A program made the position numbers and the translations under genes. A stretch of 64,000 bases of DNA from Irpex lacteus (lineage: Eukaryota > Basidiomycota > Agaricomycetes > Polyporales > Irpicaceae), in assembly GCA_001986395.2 (NCBI GenBank), contig MQVO02000001.1, forward strand, positions 124,001 through 188,000, in the 5' to 3' direction. Below, one piece after another: positions 35,959 through 48,161 of the stretch. Each line of letters opens with the position of its first letter. The first letter of the stretch is position 1. The notes beneath the pieces are model-generated. The model ran no database searches, was not told where the DNA came from, and saw only the letters and a program-made list of their open reading frames with translations.

Positions 35959-36530
35959 TTGGCTTCAGTGATGAACGTACACCCTCTGAAAATCGGATTT
36001 GAGACTGCTGACGGTGAGGTGCCGCAACACTGGCGGCCTCCGAACCCTACTAATCCCGTTAGTGACACGATATATCAGAAGAAGGCTGTCGCCATTGCGT
36101 TACTAGAAGATGATAAACTCATTAATACTGCTGCAATAGCTATAGCAGAGAGCCCCACCTGGCAACCTGAACGTCGCAGCGAACAAATTACTATGGAGAG
36201 TTAGCACGGGTTCAAGTTGGTGTATCCGACTCGGATGTACTAGTAGTACAACTGAATGCTTACTGTGATTCTTGGCCTCACATTACTCAGCCAGCCTTAT
36301 ATTCCGGGCTACTCACAGTCTACGTAGACGGCAGTCAGGCTCAGCGCATGATATTCAGAACCGTTAACTCTTATTGCCTGTCAGCGAGAGGTAGGCGACA
36401 AGAGTGGATATGGGCAGAGCGCTCGAGAATATGGGGATCGCGGAAGAACCCGAGATCAACCGGGCCGCCGAGCCGTCATATTTTGTCACGTGCAAGGAGG
36501 CCATTTTCCCCCACAAGATACCCGATTTGA
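35959..36530 (+). pseudogene. Decayed coding fragment of unknown family
   Basis: Two overlapping plus-strand frames read on into each other. The first (35959-36204) has HWRPPNPTNPVSDTIY and IAIAESPTWQPERR. The second, entered by a -1 shift around 36186-36190, continues NYYGELARVQVGVSDSDVLVVQ, then TVYVDGSQAQRM, to about 36530. The smooth continuation across the shift suggests one gene that gained or lost a base. I do not recognise the family. It may be a transposon relic. Confidence 0.35.
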
Positions 36531-36541
36531 GGAAATCGGAA

Positions 36542-36569
36542 CCCGCTACACCAGCAAGCTGGTAGCGGG
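36542..36569. repeat. Stem-loop (12 bp)
   Basis: CCCGCT-AC-ACCAGC-AA-GCTGGT-AGCGGG: two 6-bp stems with a 2-base bulge and a 2-base loop, in a non-coding stretch. Function unknown. Confidence 0.5.
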
Positions 36570-37703
36570 AATCTTTAGCCCATAGCATTTTAGGAGTTGA
36601 TACTATGACAACCCCTTAACTGAACTGTGAATGGGAGGTGAACTATTTCGGAATAGCAAAGGCTACGTCGATGCCATTGCTCCCCAAAAATTCCAATATG
36701 CGCAAAGACACTGTGTCATCCACATCCCGAAGTATCATGCTGGAATACGGGCTCGTGCTTTATCCAAAATTCATATACTGGTGTTTTGCGACCTGAACTG
36801 AACTGATTTCGAGCTTTGGGACTGATCCACACTTCTCCATTGAACGGGAGGCTTTAGGACTGAGTATGAGTATTATCTACACTATAGAGAATCTATGAAA
36901 AATTGTTCCGGGATGGTATCAGCATTGTAGTGAGTACAGCGGATGAAAATGTTGAAACAGCGTGACAATCCGTAACATCTCCCCCGCCAAAGCTCGAGCG
37001 CCGGCCCACTAGAACTAGCGTGACAGCCCGTGACCGACCCCTCACCTGGCCGTGAAAAAGTCATCCTCGTGCGATGCCTCTCACGCGCTGGTTTCTTCAT
37101 GAAATGGTGCGTGAATATTTGACAGCATAGCCAAGACATCAAGTAACGATATGCAAAAATCCCCAATGTCGTACATAGGTGCAGTCTGTCGATGAATGGG
37201 AAGTGAACCGTCTAGTTCACTTCCCATGTTAGCATAGTACCTAGCCACATACGGCCATACCTTGCCATTCATTCTGGCTGCCAGTGATTCGCTGCGCAAT
37301 TCAGCGGTCGTAAGCTGGAATTAGTCGTGACTACCATTTCAGCTCGACCCTGAGCAGAGCTGTCTTTACAGGTAGTACTGGCCAGCTCACCTGACGATCG
37401 CTAATCAATGCAGCACCAAGGAACCTCAAAGAATTCGGTGGACTTTTCCGATATCGAAGGTGGGTTATTGTGGTGAGCTACGCGACCCTTGAGGATCTTC
37501 ACTTCTATTGACACTGCTGCGGTGAAAGCAGCGATACATATGTAGATGGTTATGACTTCCAACCATCGGTTCTTACGCAGTAGTAGTATGGTCATCGCTT
37601 ACAGAGATCAAAAGTCCCGAAATCGGGCTCGTTAAAGAGCGAACGTTTTCTAGACGTGTGCCCTCAAACGATCGACGCTACCTACCTTCCATAGCCTCTC
37701 ATC
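36570..37703. other. Non-coding stretch before the P450
   Basis: No supportable gene. It contains a perfect 13-bp inverted repeat (37196-37227) and several short frames without motifs. The P450 promoter should lie in the last few hundred bases. Confidence 0.4.
37196..37227. repeat. Perfect 13-bp inverted repeat
   Basis: ATGGGAAGTGAAC, loop CGTCTA, then GTTCACTTCCCAT. The arms are perfect. It could be a relic of a small inverted-repeat element or a hairpin. Confidence 0.7.
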
Positions 37704-39849
37704 ATGGGGCTGGAAGTAATCCCTGTCCTCGAGCTCAGAGATGTGGTTGCCGCACATATCGCATCAAGCCTGGTGGGTAGTTCATATTCACTAGTTGTGC
37801 TACGACTGACTAGATTATACCTTTGCAGACCATCCACTACATCTTCAAGCGATGGCAACCATCCAATGCCGCTATAATGGCCCTACTTCTCATCGCACCT
37901 CCGCTGCCGCTCGCATGGCTGTTATCACCACACGTCGGGCACTGGTTCTCAGCGGTTGCAGCGGCCTATTCGCTGTTCCTATTGGCATTGAGCATCTCGG
38001 TAGTGTTCTATAGGCTCTCCCCATTCCACCCGCTAGCTCGCTATCCTGGCCCGCTCATGTGCAAAGTCAGCAAGTGGTGGATGCTGTGGGAGACCAGAGG
38101 CGGAAGGCAGCATCTATGGTACCAGCGACTCCACCGCAGATACGGCGACGCAGTTAGAACAGGTGCGCATTTGATTCGTAAATATCTCTAGGAGCGCACT
38201 AAATCATTCTCGCGATATCCTAGGGCCCAACGACCTCTCTTTTTGCGACCCTTCTATGATCTCAAAAATGATGGGCACAGGCGGTTTCCCTAAAGCTCCA
38301 GGTGTGTATTCTCAGCCGGTGCTCTGTCCATACTACTTGCTGATCAACGTCTTCTCGATCCCGCCAATGCAGGTCGATCGGCCGCAGCACTCAATCCACC
38401 CGTGAACTCACTCATCATGTACAGAGATCCCGTAGAGCATGCCAGACGTCGCAGGCCATGGAACCGTGCATTCAATAGTGCCGCAGTTAAGGAATATCAT
38501 CCGAGACTCGCACATCGGGTGGCACAACTTGCAGACTGCCTGGCGAACCAGAAAGGCGTAGTGGACCTGAGTACATGGATCAGTTGGTTCACATACGACT
38601 TTATGGGAGATATGGCGTAAGTGTCCGATCTTACTTAAAGATCCACCACAGCTGTATGTGAATCCAGAAAGCTGACTCCGCTACCATAGATTCGGAGGTG
38701 GAAGTGCCATGATGGAGAATGGCGACGGCGACGATTTGTGGCACTTCATCCACGACGGTTTTGCGTACGTCGCGACACATGTGAATGTCTGCTGATTCTG
38801 ACCGTATTCTGCAGTGCTTCTTTCATATTCGAACAGGTCACCTGGCTGCCGCATATTGCGATTCATGTCCCAGCGGCCCGTCGCGCTGTCAAAAGGCTTG
38901 ATAACATGGGTGTCGTTCGTGCTGCGGCTCGCTTCGAGGCAGGGGCACAGATGAAGGATCTTTTCTACTACCTGGTGAGTTTTCCAGATAATTATACCGT
39001 GTTCCACCACAACAGTTACTAATGATATGTTCTAGAGTAATGAAGATGGCGCAGAAAAGCAGAGTCCCCCGAAAGAAGTGGTTGTGTCCGATGGAGCACT
39101 CGCCGTCCTTGCCGGCTCTGACACTACAAGTAACGTGCTCTCGGCAGCGTTCTGGTGCATGTTGACTCGTCCGGAGGTGTACAAGAAGCTCCGAGAGGAG
39201 GTTGACAAGTATTATCCTCCTGGAGAGGACGCTACCAGCGCGGAGCATCACCCTAGTATGGTCTATCTTGAGGCAGTCATGTGCGTCTTTCTCATTCACG
39301 GCATCAATGGATTCTAATCATCAAGTTCTACAGAAACGAAACTTTGAGAATGTACCCTGCTGTGCCCAGTGGTAGTGGGCGAGCACCCCTTGCCGGCGGA
39401 GGCGACAAAGTCATTGGGGGATAGTAAGTACCATGTCTTCTCCTTCTGATTGACTCGTGGTGACTCATAATATACATAGTTACATTCCGGAGGGCACCAC
39501 CACTCGTATGCACACTTGGTCCATGCACCGTGACCCTCGCAACTTCACGCAACCTGAACGTTACTGGCCAGAGCGATGGCTCATAGCGGAAGGCCTGGAA
39601 GAGCCAGAAACAAAGGGAGACTTCACTCACAACGTGAACGCGTTCGTTCCGTTCTCGTTTGGACCTGCTAACTGCGTGGGCAAGAATCTCGCGATGCAGG
39701 AGATGCGGGTGGTGATATGCCATCTCGTGCAGACGTTGCAGTTTGAACTTGAACCTGGGTGGAATTCTGCCGAGTTTGAGAAGGAGTTTGTTGACCATTT
39801 CGTAGCAGAGACCGGAAGGCTCCCTGTGCTAGTACACCGAAGGTCTTAA
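37704..39849 (+). CDS. Cytochrome P450 monooxygenase
   Basis: Membrane-bound haem monooxygenase of an Agaricomycete CYP family; substrate unknown. Nine exons, about 560 residues. Exon 1 is MGLEVIPVLELRDVV..; exon 2 has two hydrophobic segments (IMALLLIAPPLPLAWLL and AAAYSLFLLALSISVVFY), the ER membrane anchor, then the hinge HPLARYPGPLMCKVSKWW. Further landmarks: RDPVEHARRRRPWNRAF (helix C WxxxR-like), I-helix AGSDTTSN, K-helix NETLR (ExxR), PERYWPERW (PERF region), and the haem loop FSFGPANCVGKNLA with the Cys ligand. All hallmark residues are present, so the enzyme looks functional. It is convergent with carboxypeptidase copy 5 (194 bp between stops). Start 37704 keeps the exon 1-2 splice in frame. 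Confidence 0.92.
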
Positions 39850-40042
39850 GGAGTCGGGTAGTTTCGACGTAGCTATGCTCTTCTAGTCATTCATTTTTAT
39901 GGACACTGATAGTTGGACTGATTATCATAATGGACTTCACAATCGTCAAATGCGCAATGCCAGTCGTTAATATAACAAAAAACCTAACGAAAGGACTTCA
40001 GAACTTGGATAGCAGTTGATCGTATTTACTCTAGGCGTAGAC

Positions 40043-42249
40043 TCATTTTTCTTCATTTGAGAGCCATCGCTGAATCAACTGGAGCGATTCTTTCGGCTTG
40101 TCATATGGTACCTATGATGGAAGATCGCCAGCTAACTTGAGCGATAGTGCTCACTCAAAATTAAGAGAAGGACGTACCAAGTGACCAGCACCATCCAGAG
40201 TTACAAACGTCAATCCTCCGCCGGAGCGCACTAGCCCTGCGACCTCTCCATCCACTCTCCACTCTCTGTTGTTAGCGGCTTGAAAAGTATACTTGCCTGT
40301 CCATTCCAGCTTATCCACCATATTACTGTTCCCAATCTAGAGTTCGTTCGAAGCGATCAGAGGACATTATTTCCGTCGTCGGTATTCAACAATGATACAA
40401 ACGTACCCAGTTGCACATCCAATCATTTGCGCCTATGTAAAGGAGCACGCGTATACCTCGCTCGAGAAGAGCAGCGATTTGATGCGTGGAGGGGAACACC
40501 TCGTCAAGAGTTCTATCAAATCTTGAGGCCACGTCCTTATTACAGCTCGTGAAGTTCCAACTAGAAAATCGTTCATCCACTCCAATCATCCGCCGTACGG
40601 CCGGCTTATTGAGATATGATGCTACCGCTCTAAGAGACAGAGATAATGAGCGCGAGGAAGGAGGTATGTAAAATTGAGGCTTACTTATGGTCATAGTAAC
40701 ACGAAGAGTCTTGTATAGATCCTTCGCTATTCATCAACAGAGGTATTTAACGTCAGTTAGCTCCCGTATTCCACAGCTACATGACACAAACCAAGGCTTA
40801 GTAATATCGAAGGGGTTCATCCCTATCTCATAGCCCAACATGAGCGTGAATATTAGCAGTATATCATAAATGGTTTTACCAGTTGCATAAAATGGGAGCT
40901 CCACGGTAGAGGAGCAAAACGAGAGTGCAGCAGCGCAGCCGATGTTGTCAGTCGTATCAAAACAGGATTCCTGTAACCACTTTTGGCATCGAGGGAGCTA
41001 AAAAAAGCGTCGGACAATTCTTCAGTAAATGCGCTCAAATCAATTTACGTGGCTCATACCGCTCTTTTCATTGCCACACAGGTACTAGGTTGTCGGCATA
41101 CTATTAGAACACGCGGGGAAGACGGTGAGGCTGGCTTCGCATACCTGATTTTCTGCACTGGAGGACCCGCAGACGTCAGTTTACACTGCATGTCATAGTA
41201 GGACGGATACATGGTGCTATCGTCCGAGCATCCGTTGCCTGTGCAGCTCATACTAGTACTCAGCACCAGGAGTTCATGGTTCGAGTAACACTATAGGAGA
41301 GAGGCTCACCAATCATGATAGACTTGAGGTTTATAGGTGTGGCACCGGCGGAGACAAGCTTCGCATTCTGGTCATGTATGTAAGACGTAAAAGCCGGGAT
41401 ATATCTCCCCTGAAGCAATCTGTCGTTTAGCATGATGTAAAATCAAGTAACCAGGAGTTTATTCACCGCGTAGGATTCGCCAGCCATGTGGAATGCACGT
41501 CCCTTGAACTTCGTGAAATGTTCAAAGAATATGGTAACGAAGGCAGCAACATCCTGTGCTGCCTCTTCTGTCGTGCTCTGGATACGTCAATGCCGCGCAT
41601 AAGAAAGCATACTTGATGTCCAAAACTTACGACATATTCCCCGTACTCCGCATACGAGAACCCAACACCAACTGGTTGGTCAATGAAGAAGACGTTCGCC
41701 TTCTCGTTCCAAGAATACGGGTTGAACGTTACATTGTCTGGGCCGGTCACTCGACAAGGACCAAGCTCCAAAAACAAACCAGTGGACGAAGAACACCCTG
41801 GACCACCGTTGGTCCAGAAGATGACATCGTCGTCGTCAGGGTTATTTCTACTCTCGAAAAAGTAAAAGAATAGGTGGCGCGCTTCTACGTCAATGTAGCC
41901 CGTATATGACCTATTTGAGACGGTTGTAAGTCAAAACACCAAGTCACTATTGCCGAGCAGCAGCAACATCTACGTACTTCACCGTTGTATCACAGAAGTT
42001 CGACTCCTTGATTCGCACTCCATAATGGGGAAACAGAGGATGTCCAAGTGTCTTGAAACTTGTCGTGAATAGCGCGTGGAGGTCCTCAAATGGCGTGAAC
42101 GGTCCTTCGTGATAGCTCTGAGTGTCACTGCCAGTGTTGAGCCCATCAGACTTGAATTTGGACCCATGCTGTGTACAGGCAGCGTTCCCAGCCAGGAAGA
42201 GGACAGCAACGATGTATCTGAGAAAGACCATGGTGATCAAGATCAACAT
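40043..42249 (-). CDS. Secreted serine carboxypeptidase S10, copy 5
   Basis: Second member of the copy 4 sub-group. The start is 42249 ([12 protein letters not shown]..) or an internal Met at 42231; both give a signal peptide (..[14 protein letters not shown]). Landmarks: [61 protein letters not shown] with the nucleophile, [11 protein letters not shown] with the catalytic Asp, TLDGAGHL with the catalytic His (Leu in place of the usual Met), and a last exon [20 protein letters not shown]. It alone in the cluster has the canonical CPY-like GESYAG. The Cys56/Cys298-equivalent pair is present (GGPGCSS, FTSCNKD). About 13 exons; the interior around 40700-41000 is less certain. Confidence 0.85.
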
Positions 42250-42453
42250 TATGTGCGTTCAAACGCGGCTCGTGAAGAACATCATGGGCGTAGCGAATCA
42301 ACCTGAACTGGGCGTTAGCGGACGAGAACTGCCCTATTTAGTAACTTGGCGACCGAAACCCAGCAAACTGATGATACAATGCAATTACAACGCTACAACG
42401 ACGATAGATTACAAGAAGCATACCCGAGAAAAGTCCCTCCCAACTACCCACAC

Positions 42454-43523
42454 CTAAGCAACCACAGGCGTGCCAGCCTCCCTCTCCATCCTCCTTCGTT
42501 TCCGCTCCTGATCTTCAAACATCAGTCGCTCAGCAGCTGACGGCTCTCTCTTCTTTCCAGCCACAGGCTCGAGGGAAGAAGGTTGTGACTGGGCCGCAGC
42601 TGCCTGCTTGAAGACGTTAGGTCGCTTGAGCGGGTTGGCCTTTAAAGGATTGGCCTTTAGAGGGTTTACGGCGGGCTTCAAAGGGTTGAGCTTGAGGCCG
42701 ATCGAAGGTGTTGATGTTGTGGATGCAGCGATAGCAGGGGCTTTCGGAGCGAACGACAAAACGACTTTCTCGCCTTCGTCACGCTTGAGTGCCACTTCCT
42801 CGACAGGCGGAGGGGACGCGCTGGAGCCTGACCCGGAACCGCCTGCCTCTGCTTTCGCTCGTTCGATCTGCTCGGCAAGGAGCATACGTTCCCGTTGTTC
42901 GTCGGAAGTAGTCATGCGCTCTTTCTTCATGGATGCCTCCTATATGCGTAAAGTGGAAGATCAGTCTCCGTCGACACTCAAGAGTACCGGACAGTATGCA
43001 ACGCACCTGCTTAGCCAACGCCTTCGGGCTATTATCAATCCACGCAAGGAACCACCCCTTCTCCGTCTCATCCACCCTCGCCACGCCCGTCCTCCCAAGA
43101 TGCTTCACAAACTCCGTCAACGTCACCCACCTCGTCGCATTCATATGCAAATGGTTCTTATCCTGAATAAACTCCTGATACACATTATTCGCCTTCACCC
43201 GCTTCGTACCAAACCGTCGCGAGAGCAAAGTGACAAAGTCGTGCTGGAACTGCGAGGAGAAGTCGGAGATGTGCCGGCCGGCGTTCTCGCCTACGACGAG
43301 CATCTGTCGGAGGTGGGCTTCGGATTGGGCGTGGCATTTGAAGCCGTTCTCGTCGCGACATTGCTTTTGGCAGACTTGGCAGTACCAGCGGAGACGTTGC
43401 AGTCCCTTGGACTTCATCTGGTTCGCGATGTACTTCGGGGTACCGACTGTTATATTAATGCCATTAGATGGAAGTTGCAATTGGAGTCTGAGAAAGTCAT
43501 AGCATACCTTCTGCGCGCGGCAT
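42454..43523 (-). CDS. KIN17-type DNA/RNA-binding nuclear protein
   Basis: Conserved nuclear protein linked to DNA replication, repair and pre-mRNA processing (KIN17/Rts2 family). Exon 1 encodes MPRAE; exon 2 starts VGTPKYIANQMKSKGLQRLRWYCQ and contains the C2H2 finger CQVC..GFKCHAQSEAH, followed by the winged-helix part (FSSQFQHDFVTLLSRRFGTKRV, NHLHMNATRWVTLTEFVKHLG, ETEKGWFLAWID). Exon 3 is a charged coiled region (EASMKKERMTTSDEQRERML) and a tail with NPLKANPLKANPLK repeats, ending REAGTPVVA. The C-terminal KOW/SH3-like domain of longer KIN17 proteins is absent; this is common in fungi. It lies in the same orientation as, and just upstream of, carboxypeptidase copy 5. Confidence 0.88.
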
Positions 43524-43909
43524 GATGGGCTATGTAACGAGGGAATATAAGTCAAGAGTTGTGAGGAAAGGACCAAGGCAAGGTCGTCGTTCAGTGTAAA
43601 GGCAGTGAGGCGCTCATTATGATATGGCCAGGATTGTGTAAGCACATTTCGCACTCCGATCAGAGAAGGATAAGCCACATCCAAACCCCGATTACCTCAG
43701 TCGTGGCCACGCCCGGTACTTCCAAATAGGGCATCCTGGTTCGCGCATCCACCGTACTCTCCATCGCGTTACCTCCAATATGGTCATAATAATATGCTAT
43801 AACACTAGTATACAGGTATCTAATCATTACACTTTTATTCGCAGAGGCCGGCCTCGCTCTCATGCGTTTTTCGTCTCGAGCTTACACCTAGTCCTCGATG
43901 CCTTGACAT

Positions 43910-45567
43910 TTACCACCAATCACCATGAGTCTTCATAGCATCTGCAACCTTGATAAACCCAGCAACGTTCGCACCAGCCAACAAGCTCGGAGGAACGTTC
44001 CCGCCCGTCTTGCCGTCGTCCGACCACTTAGCTCCAGCGTCGAGGCAGATCTCGTAGCACGTCTTCATGATACCCTTGAGCTTGGCGTCGACCTCTTCGG
44101 TCGTCCATTGGAGACGCTGGCTGTTCTGGGCCATCTCGAGACCGGAGACTGCGACACCGCCGACGTTGGATGCCTCTAAAGTGATGAGAGGAATATGTTA
44201 GAGGAAGGCTGGTGGATGGAACTGGGTGTGGACGTACTGCCTGGGGCATACCAGATGCCGCCCTCCTTGCGAGACTTCTCGAAGACCTCGACAGCCTCAA
44301 GTGTAGATCCCTGAGGTAGTGAAATATCACAATCAGTATGGTGGATACTGAAATATATGCGCGTACAACTCACCATGTTAGATCCCTCAGCAACAATCTT
44401 CACGCCTGCCTTGACGAGAGCCTCAGCCTCCTCACCGCTAATCTCATTCTGCGTAGCACTAGGAAGGGCGATATGGATCTTAGGCAACAAAGTCCACGGA
44501 CGCTTGCCCTCGTGGTAAGCGAATCTGCTCTGGAAAGACTGGGACGAGGCGATGCTAGCAAGGGCGCCGCCCTTGAGCTTGAGGTCTGCGATAGCCTCGA
44601 CGTCGGCTTTGGTGTATCCTTCGGAGGTGGTTGCGATGAGGGAGCCGCGCGAGTCGGAGAGGGAGAGGACTGTGCCGCCGAGTTCGATGACTTTGAGGGC
44701 GGTGTACTGTAAAGGGATATAGATGTGAATAATGCATGCGAGAAAGGGACGCGTAGGATTACTGACCTGTGCGACGTTACCAGAGCCGGTGATAGCGACG
44801 AGAGTAGACTTCTTATTGAGGCTATATTCGGGGCAGTACTTGGCAATCATCTGTACGGACTCGTCAATACTCTTGACTCTTTTGGGCGCATATATCCTGC
44901 TCACATGCTCGACAAAGTAAATGACACCGTATCCAGTGGCCTCGGGACGAATAAAGCTTCCACCCCACGTCAGACCCTTGCCAGTGAGCACACCGGTCCA
45001 CTCGTTCCTCAGCTTCTTGTACTGTCCAAACAGGAAGCCAATCTCCCTGGCACCAGTACCGATATCTCCGGCAGGGACGTCAGTGTCCTGGCCGATGTGT
45101 CTCTGGAGCTCGGTCATGAAGGAGACGCAGAACCGACGAATCTCGTTATCGGATTTGCCCTTGGGGTCGAAGTCGCTTCCACCCTTTCCCCCACCCATGG
45201 CGAGTCCGGAAAGAGCATTCTTGAAGGTCTGCTCGAAGCCGAGGAACTTGAGGATCGACAAGCTGTGATACGAAGGTAAATAAAGCGCATATAGTCATGA
45301 AGACTGAACATACTTGACGGTGGGGTGGAGGCGGAGACCGCCCTTGTAGGGTCCGAGGGCGGAGTTGTACTGCACGCGGAAACCTCTGTTCACTTGGGGC
45401 TTGCCCTGGTCGTCCTCCCAAACGACACGGAACTGGACGATACGCTCGGGGACCTGGATGATCTCGAGCGCCTTCTCGTATTCGGGGTTGGCCTTGAGGA
45501 AGACCTGAAGACTCTGGGTGAGTTCGAAGAGCGCCTGCTCGAATTCGGGCTCGGAGGGGAGGACCAT
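43910..45567 (-). CDS. gdhA: NADP-specific glutamate dehydrogenase
   Basis: EC 1.4.1.4, cytosolic: makes glutamate from 2-oxoglutarate and ammonium with NADPH, the main ammonium-assimilation step of many fungi. Six exons, about 450 residues. [20 protein letters not shown] opens the protein, then [52 protein letters not shown], the substrate-binding lysine loop [31 protein letters not shown], the nucleotide-binding [26 protein letters not shown], and [17 protein letters not shown] near the end (..[12 protein letters not shown]). All hallmark segments are intact and codon use is strongly biased, fitting high expression. Confidence 0.95.
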
Positions 45568-46347
45568 GGTGGGATGAGGACAAGTAGGTTAAAGTTCAAA
45601 AGTTGAGAGGTCGGTGGTGGGGAAGAAGCAAAGCAAGCAGTGAGGACTTTATACCCGACGCATAACTTCGAGAAGTAGCCGACTCGATCGCGAAGTAAAG
45701 GCAAAGAATATCGCCGGTTCGTCTACAGGAACACGGCCGTCCGCCACAACACTCGCATCTCGTAATTTGGTCTCTCGGCCGTTCGTGTGCAGAGATAAGA
45801 AACGCAATCGACGAGATCTTCCGTGGACAGCCCGCTACAAAATATGTGCCGTGAGGACCAGGGCGTAAACTGGATGAGGTGGAGTCACAACTATGCGTGC
45901 TAATTGGATGCAGAACAGACGAGATGGAAAATTTCAAGTGAACCTAGCCAGGAATTCCAGACGCGCAAGGCGATAGGACGGCGGCGGCATCACGAAACTT
46001 CGTCTTCAGACCGACTGGAGAATGTGCAGACATCCATTTTTTGGACGAAAGACCATGGCATCGAGTGTAGATGAGATAGTGAGCCAACATTGCACGTAGA
46101 TTATCTGATAACGGGTTTTTGGCAGGCTCTGCAAGTCGAAGCAGGGCCAGGAGGAACGTCGAGGTGAATCTCCCGGGCGCCTAGATAAGGACTTTGTGGC
46201 GGAAAACTTCCGCCACCGAAAGCACATTCTCCTCATCGAAACGTCGGAGGAATCACATCACACGCCGCTAGCTAAACATGGCTTCGGTCTGTAGACACGC
46301 AAATGAGCAACACAATAAAATCAGAAACAAACAAGGGACATTCAAAA

Positions 46348-47843
46348 CTATGAGCGACTGCGCGCGTTTATGCGTTTACTCTTGCCAGGACGAGGCTTGC
46401 TGCCTCCCCTGGCACCTCCTCGTCCGCCACGGCCAGCACCACCTCTGCCAGCACCACCGCGGCCACCACGACCACCTCTTGATGCCCTCCCACGACGGGG
46501 CTCGAAGTCGTCTGTGGACTCCTTCGTGTTCTCCTTGCTCCGCCGTCCTGGGCCACCAAACCCGAACTTCTTGTCCCGAGATGAACGACTAAGATGCCCC
46601 CTTCCACCACGATCAGCGCCTCCTCTCGACCGTTTGTTGGGTCGATCAGAAATAGCATCCTCCACGGCGACGTCGAAGCCATCGTCGTCTTCCTGGGCGT
46701 TGTCCAAAGCACCCTTGCGTTCTGAACCCGCATCGTTAGCACATTGTCACCCGAAACGACAAGCTAACATAAAAAAAATTCACTTCTCTTCAATCCCTTC
46801 AGTCGCTCTTCCATATCCTTCTTACTCCTCTCTCGTTCCTTCAGCTTCTCCATCTGCACCTGCTTGCCATACTTCTTCCCCTCCCTCTCCTTCCTCTTCT
46901 CCTCGCTCCGCTTAATCGTAGCACCCTCGTCCAGCAAACGTTGTCGTATACGCTCCATGTGCGCGTCGGACTTGACCATCTCGGCGAAGTAGTCTGCGGG
47001 ACGGGTGAAGGGGAGGTTGTGCTTCGCGGCGAGGGTTTTGGCGAGCTGGGCGCCGTGAAGGGCTTGCTTGTATCTAATTCATAGTTAGTAAGAACCGGAG
47101 TTGAAGAAATATAATGAACACACGTACATGGCGAGTTCACGGTTCAGGTCATCATCGACGTCTACGTCAATGGTTTCTGGATATGAGACTACTAGCGTTT
47201 CAGTCCATGGCATACTGGGATCGAGTTTGATAGTCTCCCGTATCCGGTCAAGAGCAATCTGTTCAGGCCAATTAGCCTATGTACGTTTCGCGAAGCAGTA
47301 TCTGAGGCTTACCTTGTTGTCAATTTCGACCTTCTGCTTGGGCACAATATCCTCCTCTACATCGTCAACCTCGTCCAGAGCGACAACTTCTTCCTCTTCC
47401 TCTTCGTCTGCAGAACTTTCCCCCTCCTCCTCCTCTTCTTCCTCGTCGTGCTCCTCATCATCTTCAGAATCAACCACTTCCTCGTCTTCACTGTCCTCAA
47501 CCTCCTCACCATCTTCAGACTCGCTCCCTTCTACCTCACTGCCTTCTTCATCGCTGTCTTCGCCAGCCAACGCCCTCAACTCTGCCTGAGCAAAGTCGTC
47601 CAAGCCATCCTCGCCCAACGCCTTCATCAACCTCGCCATACCCTCCTCGTCAACGCCATCTTCCTCTTCTGAATCGTCGTCTTCGTCTTCCTCGCCCTCG
47701 CTGTCTTCCCCCAACGGCTCCTCCTCCACTCGTTCAACTTGAACTTTTTTACTCGGTTTTGATGGTTTCACGGCCTTTGAAGTCGAGGCGGCCTTCTCCG
47801 TAGACTTGCTTTCCTTAACTTTGATAGGTTTCGACCTCGCCAT
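46348..47843 (-). CDS. EBP2: rRNA-processing protein EBP2
   Basis: Nucleolar protein needed for 27S pre-rRNA processing and 60S subunit assembly. Exon 1 is MARSKPIKVKESKSTEK then a very long acidic Glu/Asp/Ser region (about residues 40-160) ending PKQKVEIDNK. It is followed by IALDRIRETIKLD..PWTETLVVSYP and YKQALHGAQLAKTLAAKHNLPFTRPADYFAEMVKSD, the diagnostic EBP2 core with AHMERIRQRLLDEG, and then a Lys/Glu coiled helix (KRKEREGKKYGKQVQ). The C-terminus is an RGG-type Gly/Arg tail (GRGGRGGAGRGGAGRGG) ending NARSRS, typical of nucleolar RNA-binding proteins. It is divergent from the F-box gene over about 320 bp. Confidence 0.92.
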
Positions 47844-48161
47844 GGTGAACAGACGTAGGAGTATACGAGAGTCGCTGTAAATGAAACGTTCAAAGGCAAC
47901 TGCAAGTTCTCGGAATTTTCGTGCTGGGACAGTTTAGCGCTCACATGCCATCAATTGATAGACGCGGGAATAGTGATCGAGATTGGACAGTGGCCGAGCC
48001 GAAGTGATCTCGTCATGCAGACTGGCCGTGAGGTACTCTTACTCATCCGTTGACCAACACCTTCTTCGCTGTCGACGAGAAGACCCACAGAGGGTGCAGC
48101 ACCTGCGTAAGTGTCAAATGGTCCCCAAATATCATAATCCTAACCATATCGTTTGCAGGAC

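Noticed and set aside
42608..43525. Long plus-strand frame opposite KIN17
   Set aside because: Antisense shadow of a well-supported gene; no motif of its own.
47300..47800. Long plus-strand Ser-rich frame opposite EBP2
   Set aside because: It is the antisense image of the acidic Glu/Asp region of EBP2.
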